From JAOARY01 sp045345765 (GTDB lineage Bacteria; Bacillota; Clostridia; Peptostreptococcales; Peptostreptococcaceae): a stretch of DNA of 64,000 bases. The notes beneath the pieces are model-generated. The model was not told where the DNA came from. It was given only the letters and a program-made list of their open reading frames with translations, and ran no database searches. The position numbers and the translations under genes were made by a program. Shown here in pieces: positions 1 to 8,908 of this stretch; the stretch's first letter is position 1, and every line of letters starts with the position of its first letter. The DNA lies in contig CP148265.1 in the NCBI GenBank assembly GCA_045345765.1, positions 1,054,001-1,118,000 on the forward strand. Reading direction: 5' to 3'.

Positions 1-568
1 TTTCGCTAAATGAATAATTATCTGTCTTTGACCAACTAGTAGACGAATTATAAGTAAAATCAACAACCGCACTATCTTCATAATCAGATCTATTTTTTGC
101 ATAACCAGTAACAGATGTTAATGGTTTTAAATCCTCTATTTGAGATTTTCCAAGTTCTAAACTTTCTCCATCCATATAGAATTTAACATTATCAATTGTC
201 ATCTTAAGTCTTTCTCCTGCTCTATATCCAGAAGAATATGGATCATTAGAATTATAATGAGCCTTTAATTCAAATGTATCATTATCAATCATCTTAAAAT
301 CAAAATCTTCTCCAACATATTTAGCTCTTGTTCCTCCACACCATCCAAAGCCCATATAATGCGCTAAGTACGCCAACGGTTTATAAAAATCTTCATCTTG
401 TATTATATCCGCTTTTAATGAAACTTCATCATAAAAAGGATAATATTTTTTGCCACCGTTATAAATATCATCATACGTTGCATTTGATACTGTAGGCATA
501 AAACTAAATACCTGCATTACCACTAAAAAACCAACTCCAAATTTTTTCAAACAACTACTAAACCCCAT
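1..568 (-). CDS. Secreted protein, probable aerolysin/ETX-MTX2-type pore-forming toxin (5' part only)
   Basis: Only the first 189 codons are in the window; the gene runs off the left edge. The start at 568 has an AGGAGG site in front. A clear Sec signal peptide is seen (positively charged MGFSSCLKKF, a hydrophobic core, cleavage likely after TVSNA). The mature part is rich in Asp, Tyr and Ser, and reaches an alternating Ser/Thr stretch (VDFTYNSSTSW, then TDNYSFSE). This resembles the N(S/T)S...T.SFS segment that precedes the insertion loop in the epsilon-toxin/MTX2 branch of aerolysin-like toxins. The resemblance is from pattern, not alignment. The single-domain secreted form fits, but the decisive C-terminal half is missing. 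It could instead be another secreted beta-rich protein. The neighbour on the same strand is a LuxR-type response regulator. Confidence 0.45.
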   Translation of the reverse strand, partial: MGFSSCLKKFGVGFLVVMQVFSFMPTVSNATYDDIYNGGKKYYPFYDEVSLKADIIQDEDFYKPLAYLAHYMGFGWCGGTRAKYVGEDFDFKMIDNDTFELKAHYNSNDPYSSGYRAGERLKMTIDNVKFYMDGESLELGKSQIEDLKPLTSVTGYAKNRSDYEDSAVVDFTYNSSTSWSKTDNYSFSE

Positions 569-716
569 AAAAACAGCCTCCTAAATTATTATTGTGATTT
601 TTTTAGTAAATTTTAAGATTTATATATATCTCTCTACAATTAATAATATAATTTAGTGCGGTAATATGATAAGTCCTATTTTTTGAATTTTTCAAATATT
701 ATATATATTTTTTATA

Positions 717-1352
717 TTACAATTTCATCTTTTCTAATTCTTCAATAGCATCCTCTCTATTATTTACAGCTAATTTAGAATATATTGAACTTATATAATT
801 TTTTACAGTCCCTAACTTTAAATTTAATAATTTTGCAATCTCTCTATTACTATAATTACTCAGCATCAAATTTATAATTTGAACTTCTCTATTTGAAAAA
901 TCTATGCTTTCTTTTATTAAAATATCATAGTCTAAAATTTCTCTTGCTAATAATTTAGTTATATTAAAATCAATTATATTTTTTGATTTATTTAAAAGTC
1001 TTATTGATTCTATTAAATTATTACAAACTACGTTTTTAAGTAAATATCCATCAACACCACAATTTAAAACTTTTGCTATGCATTTTACATCCAAAAAATT
1101 AGTAAGTATTAGTATTTTTATATTTTCATATCTTTTTTTCATATCTTTTATAAATTGTATATTTTCATTAAAATTTTTTTCTATATCTAAAATTATAATA
1201 TTTGGTTCTAATTTTTTTGTATCTAAGTACGCATCATTTATATTACTACATAAAGAAATTACATCAATATCTTCTTGAGTTTCTAATACATATTTAACAC
1301 TTTTAGCTATTAACTTTTGGCTATCAGATATCAAAATTCTTATTTTTTTCAA
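717..1352 (-). CDS. LuxR/NarL-type response regulator, orphan
   Basis: A 211-residue protein with a receiver domain (about residues 1-120) and a C-terminal LuxR-type helix-turn-helix (about 150-205). In the receiver, the phosphoacceptor Asp sits in NIIILDIEKN, the conserved Thr in ILTNF and the Lys in GYLLKN. The N-terminal acidic pair is reduced to ISDSQ. The HTH carries the family pattern (LSNYSNREIAKLLNLKLGTVKNYISSIYSKL). Such proteins bind DNA as phosphorylated dimers. No histidine kinase lies next to it, so its partner is unknown. It could control the secreted toxin-like gene downstream on the same strand, or the divergent protease gene, but nothing in the sequence proves it. A GGGGAG site precedes the start. 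Confidence 0.85.
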   Translation of the reverse strand: MKKIRILISDSQKLIAKSVKYVLETQEDIDVISLCSNINDAYLDTKKLEPNIIILDIEKNFNENIQFIKDMKKRYENIKILILTNFLDVKCIAKVLNCGVDGYLLKNVVCNNLIESIRLLNKSKNIIDFNITKLLAREILDYDILIKESIDFSNREVQIINLMLSNYSNREIAKLLNLKLGTVKNYISSIYSKLAVNNREDAIEELEKMKL

Positions 1353-1950
1353 CTCTATCTCCCCTTTAAAAATTGTTTTTCTACATTGTTTATTTATATA
1401 TTTTTTGAAATCGTTTTCTTATTTCTAACAAATACCCATTTTTTTATATTTTCTAACTAATACAGGTGGTTTAATCCGAATAATCCACATTTAATTATAG
1501 GAATAATAAAATCAATTGTCAAAATATAAATAATTACTAAATATATATTTTATTATTTTTTTTATTCTAAAAAAATATTCCATAATGTATTTAAAAGAAT
1601 ATTTAATAAAAATAAATATTAAAAAATAATATTAAGAAATTAAATCGCCAATAAATTTTATAATTAATAATTTTTATCAATTATAAAAAAATGAACTTGA
1701 ATACAATAAAAAATTATCTAAATGACTTATTTTTTTATATAATAATTCTTTTATAGTTTTTTATTTTTTTATTTTTAAAATTATTTTTATAAATTTATAA
1801 AATTTATGATTTAATATATTTTTTCCGGGAATAATCTTTATTACAAGTTAGTATTATTTTTACATTAAAGTATTAAATATTCTTTTTGAATGTTTTTATG
1901 TAAAAATATTAATACTTGTAATTTAACAATTATTTTAGGAGGTTTTTATT
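1353..1950. other. Long AT-rich divergent intergenic region
   Basis: About 600 bases between the minus-strand response regulator and the plus-strand protease. No supported gene was found in any frame. It holds a weak inverted repeat near 1464-1488 (GTGGTTTA ... TAATCCAC) and a long imperfect hairpin near the protease start, listed separately. The rest is A/T homopolymer-rich sequence that could hold promoters for both genes. Confidence 0.6.
1840..1922 (+). promoter_or_regulatory. Long imperfect inverted repeat upstream of the cysteine protease
   Basis: The left arm (1840-1867, ATTACAAGT...TTTTTACAT) and right arm (about 1898-1922, ATGTAAAAAT...ACTTGTAAT) pair over about 25 bases with a few mismatches. 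The repeat ends about 15 bases before the GGAGG of the protease gene. It would form an mRNA-leader hairpin, giving stability or translational control, or it may be a DNA operator. No downstream U-tract makes it a terminator. Confidence 0.5.
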
Positions 1951-3321
1951 ATGTCGAAGAAATTTAATCGTATGTGTTCACTGTTTACTATGTCTGTTTT
2001 AACAGCTAGTTTGGTTAATATTCCAACTACTCATGCTATGGAAAATAACAATATTGAATTTTCCTATGACTACAGTGCTTATGAAGCTGCTGAAACTGAA
2101 ATCAATTCACTTATGGATAATTTAGGTATAAGAGATGAAGAAGTTGATTATAATGAAATAGTGGATGGATACGGTACTGGTTTTGCTCCTCCAAGAGAAG
2201 AAGAGTATGAACTGCTTAAAAATATTCCTTTTGTAGAATCTGTTCCTACTATGACTTATGAACAATTACCTTCAAGTATTAATTTAACTACATCTAAATA
2301 TTTTCCACCAGTAGGAAATCAAGGTAGTCAAGGTTCTTGTGCTGCTTGGTCAGCAGGATATTACTGCCATACTTTTGAACAGGCTAAAGCTCACGATTTA
2401 GATGCCAGTTCTGGTTCTTCAGATGCTATAATGAGTGTTGCATGGCTTTACAATAAAGTAAATTATGGACAAGATAAAGGTTCTTGGATGGCTACTAATA
2501 TGGATGTTGCTACTAAAATAGGTAATGCTAGCGAAACTACAATGCCTTATAACCCTTATGATTATTCTTCTTGGGGAGAAGAAGTGGCATGGAGAGAGGC
2601 TCCTAAATATAAAGCTACTGGATACGAACAAACAAGTGTTAAAAATATAGAAGTTATAAAATCTTGGTTAGCTGAAGGCTCTTTAGTATCAATAGCACTT
2701 GATGCTAATCAATATAATAGAGCATTTTATGATAATAATGTAATGTCAAATTATGAATACTATGCAGGAAGACCAAATCATGCTAATACAATAGTTGGTT
2801 ATGATGATAGTATTACTGATGATGGGGAACAAGGTGCATTTTTAATTGTTAACTCATGGGGAGATACTTGGGGCCCTAATAATGACGGTACTTTTTATAT
2901 GACTTATGATTGTCTTAAAACTTTAGCTCATAATGTCGGAATTAGATATACGGGTGCTAAATATGATGAATATACTTCACCAGAACTTATTGCTACTTGG
3001 GAATTTTCAAGAAAAGGTAGTAGAGATTCTGATATAAACGTATCTTTAGGTTCTTCAAATCAAGATGCTACAATAACAACAGGTGGAACTTATCTATTCC
3101 CATCATTTATGGCTTTAGATATAACTGATATGAAAGAAGATTTTGAATTAGGTGAAAGTAGATTTGAATTAAACACAGGTTACAATGCTGGTACAGTATC
3201 TGCATTTAATATAGAATTATATGATGATTTTAATAGTGGTGTTCCTACAAGAGTTTCTGATGATGCTCAAAATGTTCCTGCTAATTCACCAGCAACTGTA
3301 ATAGTTGATTTTAGCTACTAA
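1951..3321 (+). CDS. Secreted C1 (papain-like) cysteine protease
   Basis: A 456-residue exported protein. The signal peptide covers about residues 1-29 (cleavage after TTHA). After a pro-like stretch, the catalytic domain shows the papain triad in order: Gln and Cys in VGNQGSQGSCAAW (Cys130), His277 in RPNHANTIVGYDD and Asn301 in IVNSWGDTWG. Residues from about 345 to the end form a separate Ser/Thr/Asp-rich beta-type domain of unknown role. No sortase motif, choline-binding or CWB2 repeats are visible, so it is probably released or held by the C-terminal domain. It begins at a good GGAGG site and stands alone, followed by a strong terminator. A leader hairpin precedes it. Likely roles are extracellular protein breakdown or maturation of surface proteins. 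Confidence 0.88.
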   Translation: MSKKFNRMCSLFTMSVLTASLVNIPTTHAMENNNIEFSYDYSAYEAAETEINSLMDNLGIRDEEVDYNEIVDGYGTGFAPPREEEYELLKNIPFVESVPTMTYEQLPSSINLTTSKYFPPVGNQGSQGSCAAWSAGYYCHTFEQAKAHDLDASSGSSDAIMSVAWLYNKVNYGQDKGSWMATNMDVATKIGNASETTMPYNPYDYSSWGEEVAWREAPKYKATGYEQTSVKNIEVIKSWLAEGSLVSIALDANQYNRAFYDNNVMSNYEYYAGRPNHANTIVGYDDSITDDGEQGAFLIVNSWGDTWGPNNDGTFYMTYDCLKTLAHNVGIRYTGAKYDEYTSPELIATWEFSRKGSRDSDINVSLGSSNQDATITTGGTYLFPSFMALDITDMKEDFELGESRFELNTGYNAGTVSAFNIELYDDFNSGVPTRVSDDAQNVPANSPATVIVDFSY

Positions 3322-3333
3322 AAAATTAAAAAT

Positions 3334-3382
3334 AAAAAAATAGTATCTGGGTAAGCAATATAAACCCAGATACTATTTTTTT
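3334..3382. terminator. Bidirectional rho-independent terminator
   Basis: A 12-bp perfect stem (TAGTATCTGGGT / ACCCAGATACTA) with an 11-base loop, flanked by an A-run on the left and a T-run on the right. It serves the protease and, from the other side, the convergent binding-protein gene. Confidence 0.92.
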
Positions 3383-3451
3383 ATTTTTAATTTAAATTTT
3401 TTATTTACAAATATCAAAATTTTAAATTTTTATAAGTTTCATTCTAAAAAT

Positions 3452-4456
3452 CTATTCAAGATTTAGCTTTATTTTTTTATAAGCATCCTCACTAACCCAA
3501 TTTAACCATAAAAATTCATACTCTTCCAAGAAATATTCTACGACATCATCTTTATTTTCATGAATATCATCATATGCTAATAGTTCGTTATTTATTTCAT
3601 TTGTAGTTTCATAATTAGATAAAAATTCATATAAATCCTTATGTTTTTTTCTAAATTCTGTATCTACAAGCACAAGTACATCTTCTTGTGGCATTTCACA
3701 AAGTCCACTACTAAGAAAAATATCTTCGCTGTATGGATCTTCTTCTAATTTTATAAATTCGTATTTTCCCATCAAAACAGTTGGTTCCCAATAATAACCT
3801 ACCCAAGGAAGACCATTCACATAAGCTTCTTCTGCATAATTTCCTAATTCCTCTCCACTATTAGATACTACTATCTCAAAATTGGATGAAATATTATAAC
3901 CATCAAATTTATTATATAAAAATTCTTGAAATCCCCATCCCTTTACAGGTCCATAAATTTTAGGATAATCTTGACCTTCTAAAATAAATTTATCTTTATA
4001 ATTTATAAGTTCATCTACTCTTCTAAGGTCTTTTGCTATTGGCTTGATACCTCTATTTACATCCCCTTCTATAACATATTTTGGTACATAAATGCCCTGT
4101 CTATTATCATCATAATTAACTGAAACAGTTTCATAGTACTTATTTGTTATTTGATAATTATATTCTTTAAAATCATGTAACCAATATTCCATAAGTATAT
4201 TTACTTCTTTATTTTTTAATCCTATTTTTAATTCTTCACTTCCAGCTTCATAAATACGCGTTTCATATCCATATCCATGTTTCAAAATATACGAAACTAT
4301 ATTATTATGAATTCTAACACTATTCCATCCAGGATCACCAAGAACTATGGTTTCCTTTTTGTCTTTTTTTTCTATGTTTTCATTGGCTTTATCACAAGCG
4401 TTCAAAGAAAATATCATGAATATAGATATAAATAATATTATTTTTTTTAATTTCAT
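3452..4456 (-). CDS. Glycine betaine/proline-type ABC substrate-binding lipoprotein (OpuAC family)
   Basis: 334 residues with a lipoprotein signal ending in the lipobox LNAC (Cys21). The mature part opens with ETIVLGDPGWNSVRIHN and continues with LMEYWLHDF and a W-rich C-terminal lobe (VGYYWEPT, FLWLNWV), a pattern typical of OpuAC/ProX-type proteins that hold quaternary amines in an aromatic cage. It would bind betaine, choline, carnitine or a similar compound outside the membrane. No ATPase or permease gene lies beside it, which is unusual. It may feed a transporter encoded elsewhere or act as a sensor. It is transcribed alone from a GGAGG site and converges with the protease gene. Confidence 0.8.
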   Translation of the reverse strand: MKLKKIILFISIFMIFSLNACDKANENIEKKDKKETIVLGDPGWNSVRIHNNIVSYILKHGYGYETRIYEAGSEELKIGLKNKEVNILMEYWLHDFKEYNYQITNKYYETVSVNYDDNRQGIYVPKYVIEGDVNRGIKPIAKDLRRVDELINYKDKFILEGQDYPKIYGPVKGWGFQEFLYNKFDGYNISSNFEIVVSNSGEELGNYAEEAYVNGLPWVGYYWEPTVLMGKYEFIKLEEDPYSEDIFLSSGLCEMPQEDVLVLVDTEFRKKHKDLYEFLSNYETTNEINNELLAYDDIHENKDDVVEYFLEEYEFLWLNWVSEDAYKKIKLNLE

Positions 4457-4565
4457 AAATTTCCTCCTAAAATCAATTAGATTTTATTATGTATTTAATA
4501 TATTTATATCCGTTTTTTTTTCATAAAAAACATTATCTAATCTTCACTTTATTTATAATTTATTT

Positions 4566-5039
4566 TTAATATCTTAAAGTTGCTCTTAGTCTATTTTGAT
4601 TTAATAGTAGATCAAAAGCATCTAAAATATTAGACATTAATATGTCTGACTTTAATGCACTCTTCGTAAAACAACCTTCTTCAGATATTATAGCAACAGA
4701 TAAAAGACTATTGTCAAACATAAGTGCATCATTATTTCCATTTCCAAATGAAATAGTATTTTCGCTCCCTAAATATTTTACAAAATCACCTTTTGCCTTA
4801 GATTCATCACAATTATTGTATATTCTAACTTTAACCGGCAAATCTTTGCATTCTTCATATGCGGTTTTATAAGTATCTGCTGTTATTATATATATATCCA
4901 AACCTTGTCTTGCAAGTTCTATAATCCTTGGTTTTATACTCTCTTTTATCTTCCCATCTAATGCTATTGTTCCATTAAAATCTAAAACCAAATTTTTTAT
5001 TTTTAATTCTTTATCACTACTAATTTGTACCTTTATCAT
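4566..5039 (-). CDS. Small HAD-family hydrolase (soluble P-type-ATPase-like)
   Basis: 157 residues that match the bare phosphorylation domain of P-type ATPases. The nucleophile Asp lies in LVLDFNGTIALDG, the conserved Lys follows in ESKAKGDFVKYLG, and the acidic motif is GNGNNDALMF. There is no cap domain and no membrane segment. The HAD motif I is DxNGT where P-type ATPases have DKTGT, as in other soluble members. The family is conserved in anaerobes but has no firmly known substrate. It is a single gene with a good GGAGG site and shows no functional link to its neighbours. Confidence 0.8.
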   Translation of the reverse strand: MIKVQISSDKELKIKNLVLDFNGTIALDGKIKESIKPRIIELARQGLDIYIITADTYKTAYEECKDLPVKVRIYNNCDESKAKGDFVKYLGSENTISFGNGNNDALMFDNSLLSVAIISEEGCFTKSALKSDILMSNILDAFDLLLNQNRLRATLRY

Positions 5040-5305
5040 GTATATTCCTCCTTAAAGATTTTAATGCTATAATACTTTGTTTTTATTTTATTATACCCTT
5101 TCTATAATCAGCTTGTAACAGTTTATATAATATTTCCTTAATAGATTTTTATTATAATAAATCTATTAATATAAATAAAATTATTTATTATATCTGTATA
5201 TATATTTATTAAAAATAATATTTATATACTTGTATCATTTAACTTTTTTGTTTAAAATTAAGTTGTATAATTTTTTTATACATATAATTTTAAGGGGGTT
5301 TTTAG

Positions 5306-7303
5306 ATGAGAAACAATCAAAGAAATTTAAAATCATTATCACTTTGTTTAATTCTTATGTTTTCATTAATACTACCGACTACATTTAGTCATGCCGTAGA
5401 TAATGTTAGCTTAAATGATGATTTTTATACACATGTAAATCAACAATGGTTAAACGAAGCTGTTATACCTAAGGAATATTCTTCTTGGAGTAATTTCACA
5501 GATTTAAGAGTACAATCTAGTGAAAATATAAAAGCAATAATAGAAGAATTAAAAGAGAATAAAGATACATTAAAAGAAAACAGCGACCAAGAAAAATTAG
5601 TAAAATTCTATGAAACTGCAATTAATTTAGAAAAAAGAAATGAACAAGGTGTCAAACCATTAAAAAAATACCTTGATACAGTATCTACTCTGGAAAATTA
5701 TAATAATATTGAAAAAACTATTGCAAGTTTAGCATTAGATGGTTTTGATACTATATTGCCAGTTGGTATTGATAGCGATTTAGAAGATAGTTCAAAAAAT
5801 ATATTATATATAGGTAGCGCAGAAACTGGACTAAGCAGAAGTTATTACTTTGATAATGATGAAAAGACATTAAATATTCAAAATGAATACAAAAAATATC
5901 TTCAAAAATTATTTACATTAAATAACAATTCCGACGAAGATGCTATAAAAAAAGCTAATCTGGTATTTGAATTCGAAAAAAAATTAGCAGAAAATAAATA
6001 TACTAAAGAGGAAAGCAGAAATATTGATAATTTAAACAATCCTTATACTCTTAATAATATAAATGATTTAAATGATTCAATTATTATAAAAGATTTTCTA
6101 AAAGAATTGAATTTAGAAAATCCAAATAAAATTATTGTTATGAATCCAAATTATATAAAAGCTTTGGATAATATATTAACTCAAAATAATTTTGATAGCC
6201 TTAAGGCTTATTTAGAATCAACATTATTAAGAAAAGCAGGTTCTTTCTTATCTAAAGATTTTATGGTTTGTGAATTTGATTTCAAAAAAGTATTCTCAGG
6301 TGTTCAAAAAATGAAATCTGATGAGAAAATAGCAAGTGAACTTATAGACAGCCTATTTTCTGAACAATTAGGTAAGCTATATGTAGAAAAACATTTCTCA
6401 AAAGAAGCAAAAGAAGATGTTAAAAATATCGTAGAAGAAATTATCCTTACTTATAAAAAAAGAATTGATAGACTTGATTGGATGAGTAAAGAAACAAAGC
6501 TAAAAGCAAAAGAAAAATTAGATGCTATAACTATAAAAATTGGTTATCCTGATGAATTTGAAACTTTTAGCGATTTAGAAATTAAGTCTTATAATGAAAA
6601 TGGCTCTTTACTTTCAAACATAATAAATCATAGTAAATATGAAATTCAAAAGAATTTTTCATTATTAAACAAAGATGTTGATAAGACAAAATGGCATATG
6701 TCACCTCAAACTGTAAATGCATATTATAATCCTTCTAATAATGAAATAGTATTCCCAGCTGGAATATTACAAGCTCCTTTTTATTCATATGAAGCTTCTA
6801 AAGAAGCTAATTTAGGAGGTATCGGTGCTGTTATCGGTCATGAAATATCTCATGGATTTGATGATCAAGGTTCAAGATTTGATAAAGATGGTAATATGGT
6901 AAACTGGTGGACAAAAAAAGATTTAGAAGAGTATAATAAAAGAACAAAAAAATTAGCTGAACAATATTCTAAATATGAAGCTCTTGATGGTGAGTTTGTT
7001 AATGGTAATTTGACATTAGGTGAAAATATAGCTGATTTAGGCGGAGTAAGTGTCGCTTTAGAAATAGCTAAGAAACAAAAAGATGCTAATTTAGATGAAT
7101 TCTTTAAATCTTATGCTAAAATTTGGAGAAATATAAAAACAGATGAGATAATAAGCTATTTACTTAAAAACGACCCACATTCACCAGGAATATTTAGAGT
7201 CAATGGTATATTACAAAATATAGATGAATTCTATGAAACTTATAATATAACTGAGGATGATAAAATGTTTATTGAAAAAGAATATAGAATAAGAATTTGG
7301 TAA
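5306..7303 (+). CDS. M13 family zinc metalloendopeptidase (PepO/neprilysin-like), exported
   Basis: 665 residues, the usual family length. A signal peptide covers about residues 1-30 (cleavage near FSHA). The N-terminal M13 domain begins with DDFYTHVNQQWL. The catalytic domain has the NAYYNP motif, the zinc site HEISH (His512, Glu513, His516) and the third ligand and helper Asp in GENIADLGG (Glu573, Asp577), and it ends in the typical aromatic -IRIW. The family cleaves short peptides. Here the signal peptide indicates action outside the membrane, unlike the cytoplasmic lactococcal PepO. It starts at ATG behind AAGGGGG, is monocistronic and is followed by a large hairpin. Its place near an M20 hydrolase fits peptide scavenging. 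Confidence 0.93.
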   Translation: MRNNQRNLKSLSLCLILMFSLILPTTFSHAVDNVSLNDDFYTHVNQQWLNEAVIPKEYSSWSNFTDLRVQSSENIKAIIEELKENKDTLKENSDQEKLVKFYETAINLEKRNEQGVKPLKKYLDTVSTLENYNNIEKTIASLALDGFDTILPVGIDSDLEDSSKNILYIGSAETGLSRSYYFDNDEKTLNIQNEYKKYLQKLFTLNNNSDEDAIKKANLVFEFEKKLAENKYTKEESRNIDNLNNPYTLNNINDLNDSIIIKDFLKELNLENPNKIIVMNPNYIKALDNILTQNNFDSLKAYLESTLLRKAGSFLSKDFMVCEFDFKKVFSGVQKMKSDEKIASELIDSLFSEQLGKLYVEKHFSKEAKEDVKNIVEEIILTYKKRIDRLDWMSKETKLKAKEKLDAITIKIGYPDEFETFSDLEIKSYNENGSLLSNIINHSKYEIQKNFSLLNKDVDKTKWHMSPQTVNAYYNPSNNEIVFPAGILQAPFYSYEASKEANLGGIGAVIGHEISHGFDDQGSRFDKDGNMVNWWTKKDLEEYNKRTKKLAEQYSKYEALDGEFVNGNLTLGENIADLGGVSVALEIAKKQKDANLDEFFKSYAKIWRNIKTDEIISYLLKNDPHSPGIFRVNGILQNIDEFYETYNITEDDKMFIEKEYRIRIW

Positions 7304-7331
7304 TAATTGTATAAAGTTTATCAATCAATAT

Positions 7332-7425
7332 AAAAGCTGTTGCACTAAGGAAACAAAGTATAATATTTATTGCTGATTAAAATCTACAAAATATATTATA
7401 TATAATTCCTTAATACAACAGCTTC
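7332..7425. terminator. Large nested hairpin between convergent genes
   Basis: The outer arms AAGCTGTTG / CAACAGCTT and inner arms TAAGGAA / TTCCTTA close a roughly 50-base loop. It fills the space between the convergent M13 peptidase and M20 hydrolase genes and probably ends both transcripts. The T-runs are weak. Confidence 0.6.
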
Positions 7426-8850
7426 TTAACTTCCTTTTATTAAAGATGGTTTTATATCTTTTGGTATTGGACAATTATATTTTCTATCGCCTAAATATTC
7501 TTTATGTTCCTGTTTTGCCATATCTATAAGATTTGGATTTTGTAATAAATCCAAAACAGTAAGTGCTAATACATTTGATGCATTTAACATTCCTTTATTT
7601 GCCATTTCAGTTGACGACTGAGATACCATTTGCCATGAATAATATGGAGTCAAAAACGAAAAACAGGTTTTATAAAAATTTGAAACAGGAATAATCCAAC
7701 TAACATCAGCAATATCAGTAACCTCATCAATAACACCTAAATCTTCTTTGTATTCAAATTTATTTGAAATTAAATATTCATCAAAACTTAGTTTTTCGAA
7801 TCTAGTCTTTAAAATTTCTAAATTAACACTTTTAATATCTTCATCAAAAGTATCAAAAATAGCTTTAGCAAAATCTTTATCATTTGAATCAAATTCATAT
7901 ATATCTTCCTCTAAATATTTATCTATAACTCTTCCTAAAGTGTTATTTGGAATGTAATCTAAACAAGCTTTATCAAAAACAATTTCATATTCTGTATTTG
8001 TTATTAAAGCAGCTCCCTTTGCAATATCACATACTCTATAATAGATTTTATCAAGTTCAATCTCATTATTTGCTCTAATAGAATATATTCCTTCTACTTC
8101 ACTTTTTAAAACATTTGGAGAACTTCCACCAGATCTAGTTATAGCGTAATTTATATTATTATTTTCCTGTAGATTATTTTTAAGATAATTAATTCCGATA
8201 TTCATTATTTCAATCGCATTTAATGCATTTTTAGATATATGATTATATTTAAAAGCATGCAAAGCTCTTCCTTTAAACCTTATAAGAAATTGTTTATTTG
8301 CTAAAGTTTTAAAATTATTCACAGCATTAAATCCATTAGGTTTGAAGGTTAATGCACAATCCAAATCTGAAAAAACACCTTCTCTTACCATAAATGTTTT
8401 TCCTGCACCATCTTCATTTCCTGGACAACCATAAATTTTTATTGTACCTTTTAAACTATTTTCTTTCATTAGTTCCTTTATAACTATTCCCGCACCCAAA
8501 ACTCCAGCCGAAACCAAATTTTTTCCACATGCATGTCCATTTGAATCTTGGTATACCGCAATTTCTTCTAAATGTTCTTTTCTTTGACTCATAAATGGTA
8601 CTGCATCATATTCTAATAATAATCCAATTACAGGCTTTCCTTCTCCATATTTAGCTACAAAAGCTGTTGGCATATTAGCAATAAAACTTTTTACTTCAAA
8701 ATTTTCTTCTCTTAATTTTTGACTAAGAATAGTTGATGACATCATTTCTTGAAATTTTGTTTCTGCTAAGTCCCATATTTTATCACTAATAGCACAAAGT
8801 TCATCTTTTTTTATATTTAATAAATTTTTAATATTATCTTTATAATTCAT
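7426..8850 (-). CDS. M20-family amidohydrolase/peptidase (AbgB-like)
   Basis: 474 residues, matching the length of p-aminobenzoyl-glutamate hydrolase subunit B and related aminoacylases. Metal-site motifs include the region around SNGHACGKNLVSAGVLGAG, GCPGNEDGAGKT and the dimerisation (lid) domain starting near KQFLIRFKGRALHAF. Near the C-terminus TDIADVSWIIP matches the TDVGDVSW-like motif of this branch, which carries a metal-binding or catalytic residue set. Such enzymes are cytoplasmic and hydrolyse N-acyl or dipeptide bonds. The exact substrate cannot be told from the sequence. No AbgT or AbgA partner is present. A weak ribosome site (AAAGGATAGG) precedes the ATG. Confidence 0.82.
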   Translation of the reverse strand: MNYKDNIKNLLNIKKDELCAISDKIWDLAETKFQEMMSSTILSQKLREENFEVKSFIANMPTAFVAKYGEGKPVIGLLLEYDAVPFMSQRKEHLEEIAVYQDSNGHACGKNLVSAGVLGAGIVIKELMKENSLKGTIKIYGCPGNEDGAGKTFMVREGVFSDLDCALTFKPNGFNAVNNFKTLANKQFLIRFKGRALHAFKYNHISKNALNAIEIMNIGINYLKNNLQENNNINYAITRSGGSSPNVLKSEVEGIYSIRANNEIELDKIYYRVCDIAKGAALITNTEYEIVFDKACLDYIPNNTLGRVIDKYLEEDIYEFDSNDKDFAKAIFDTFDEDIKSVNLEILKTRFEKLSFDEYLISNKFEYKEDLGVIDEVTDIADVSWIIPVSNFYKTCFSFLTPYYSWQMVSQSSTEMANKGMLNASNVLALTVLDLLQNPNLIDMAKQEHKEYLGDRKYNCPIPKDIKPSLIKGS

Positions 8851-8908
8851 TATTCACCTATCCTTTAAAAGTCTTTATCTCTTGACCTTTCTTTATTTAC
8901 TAATTCTT

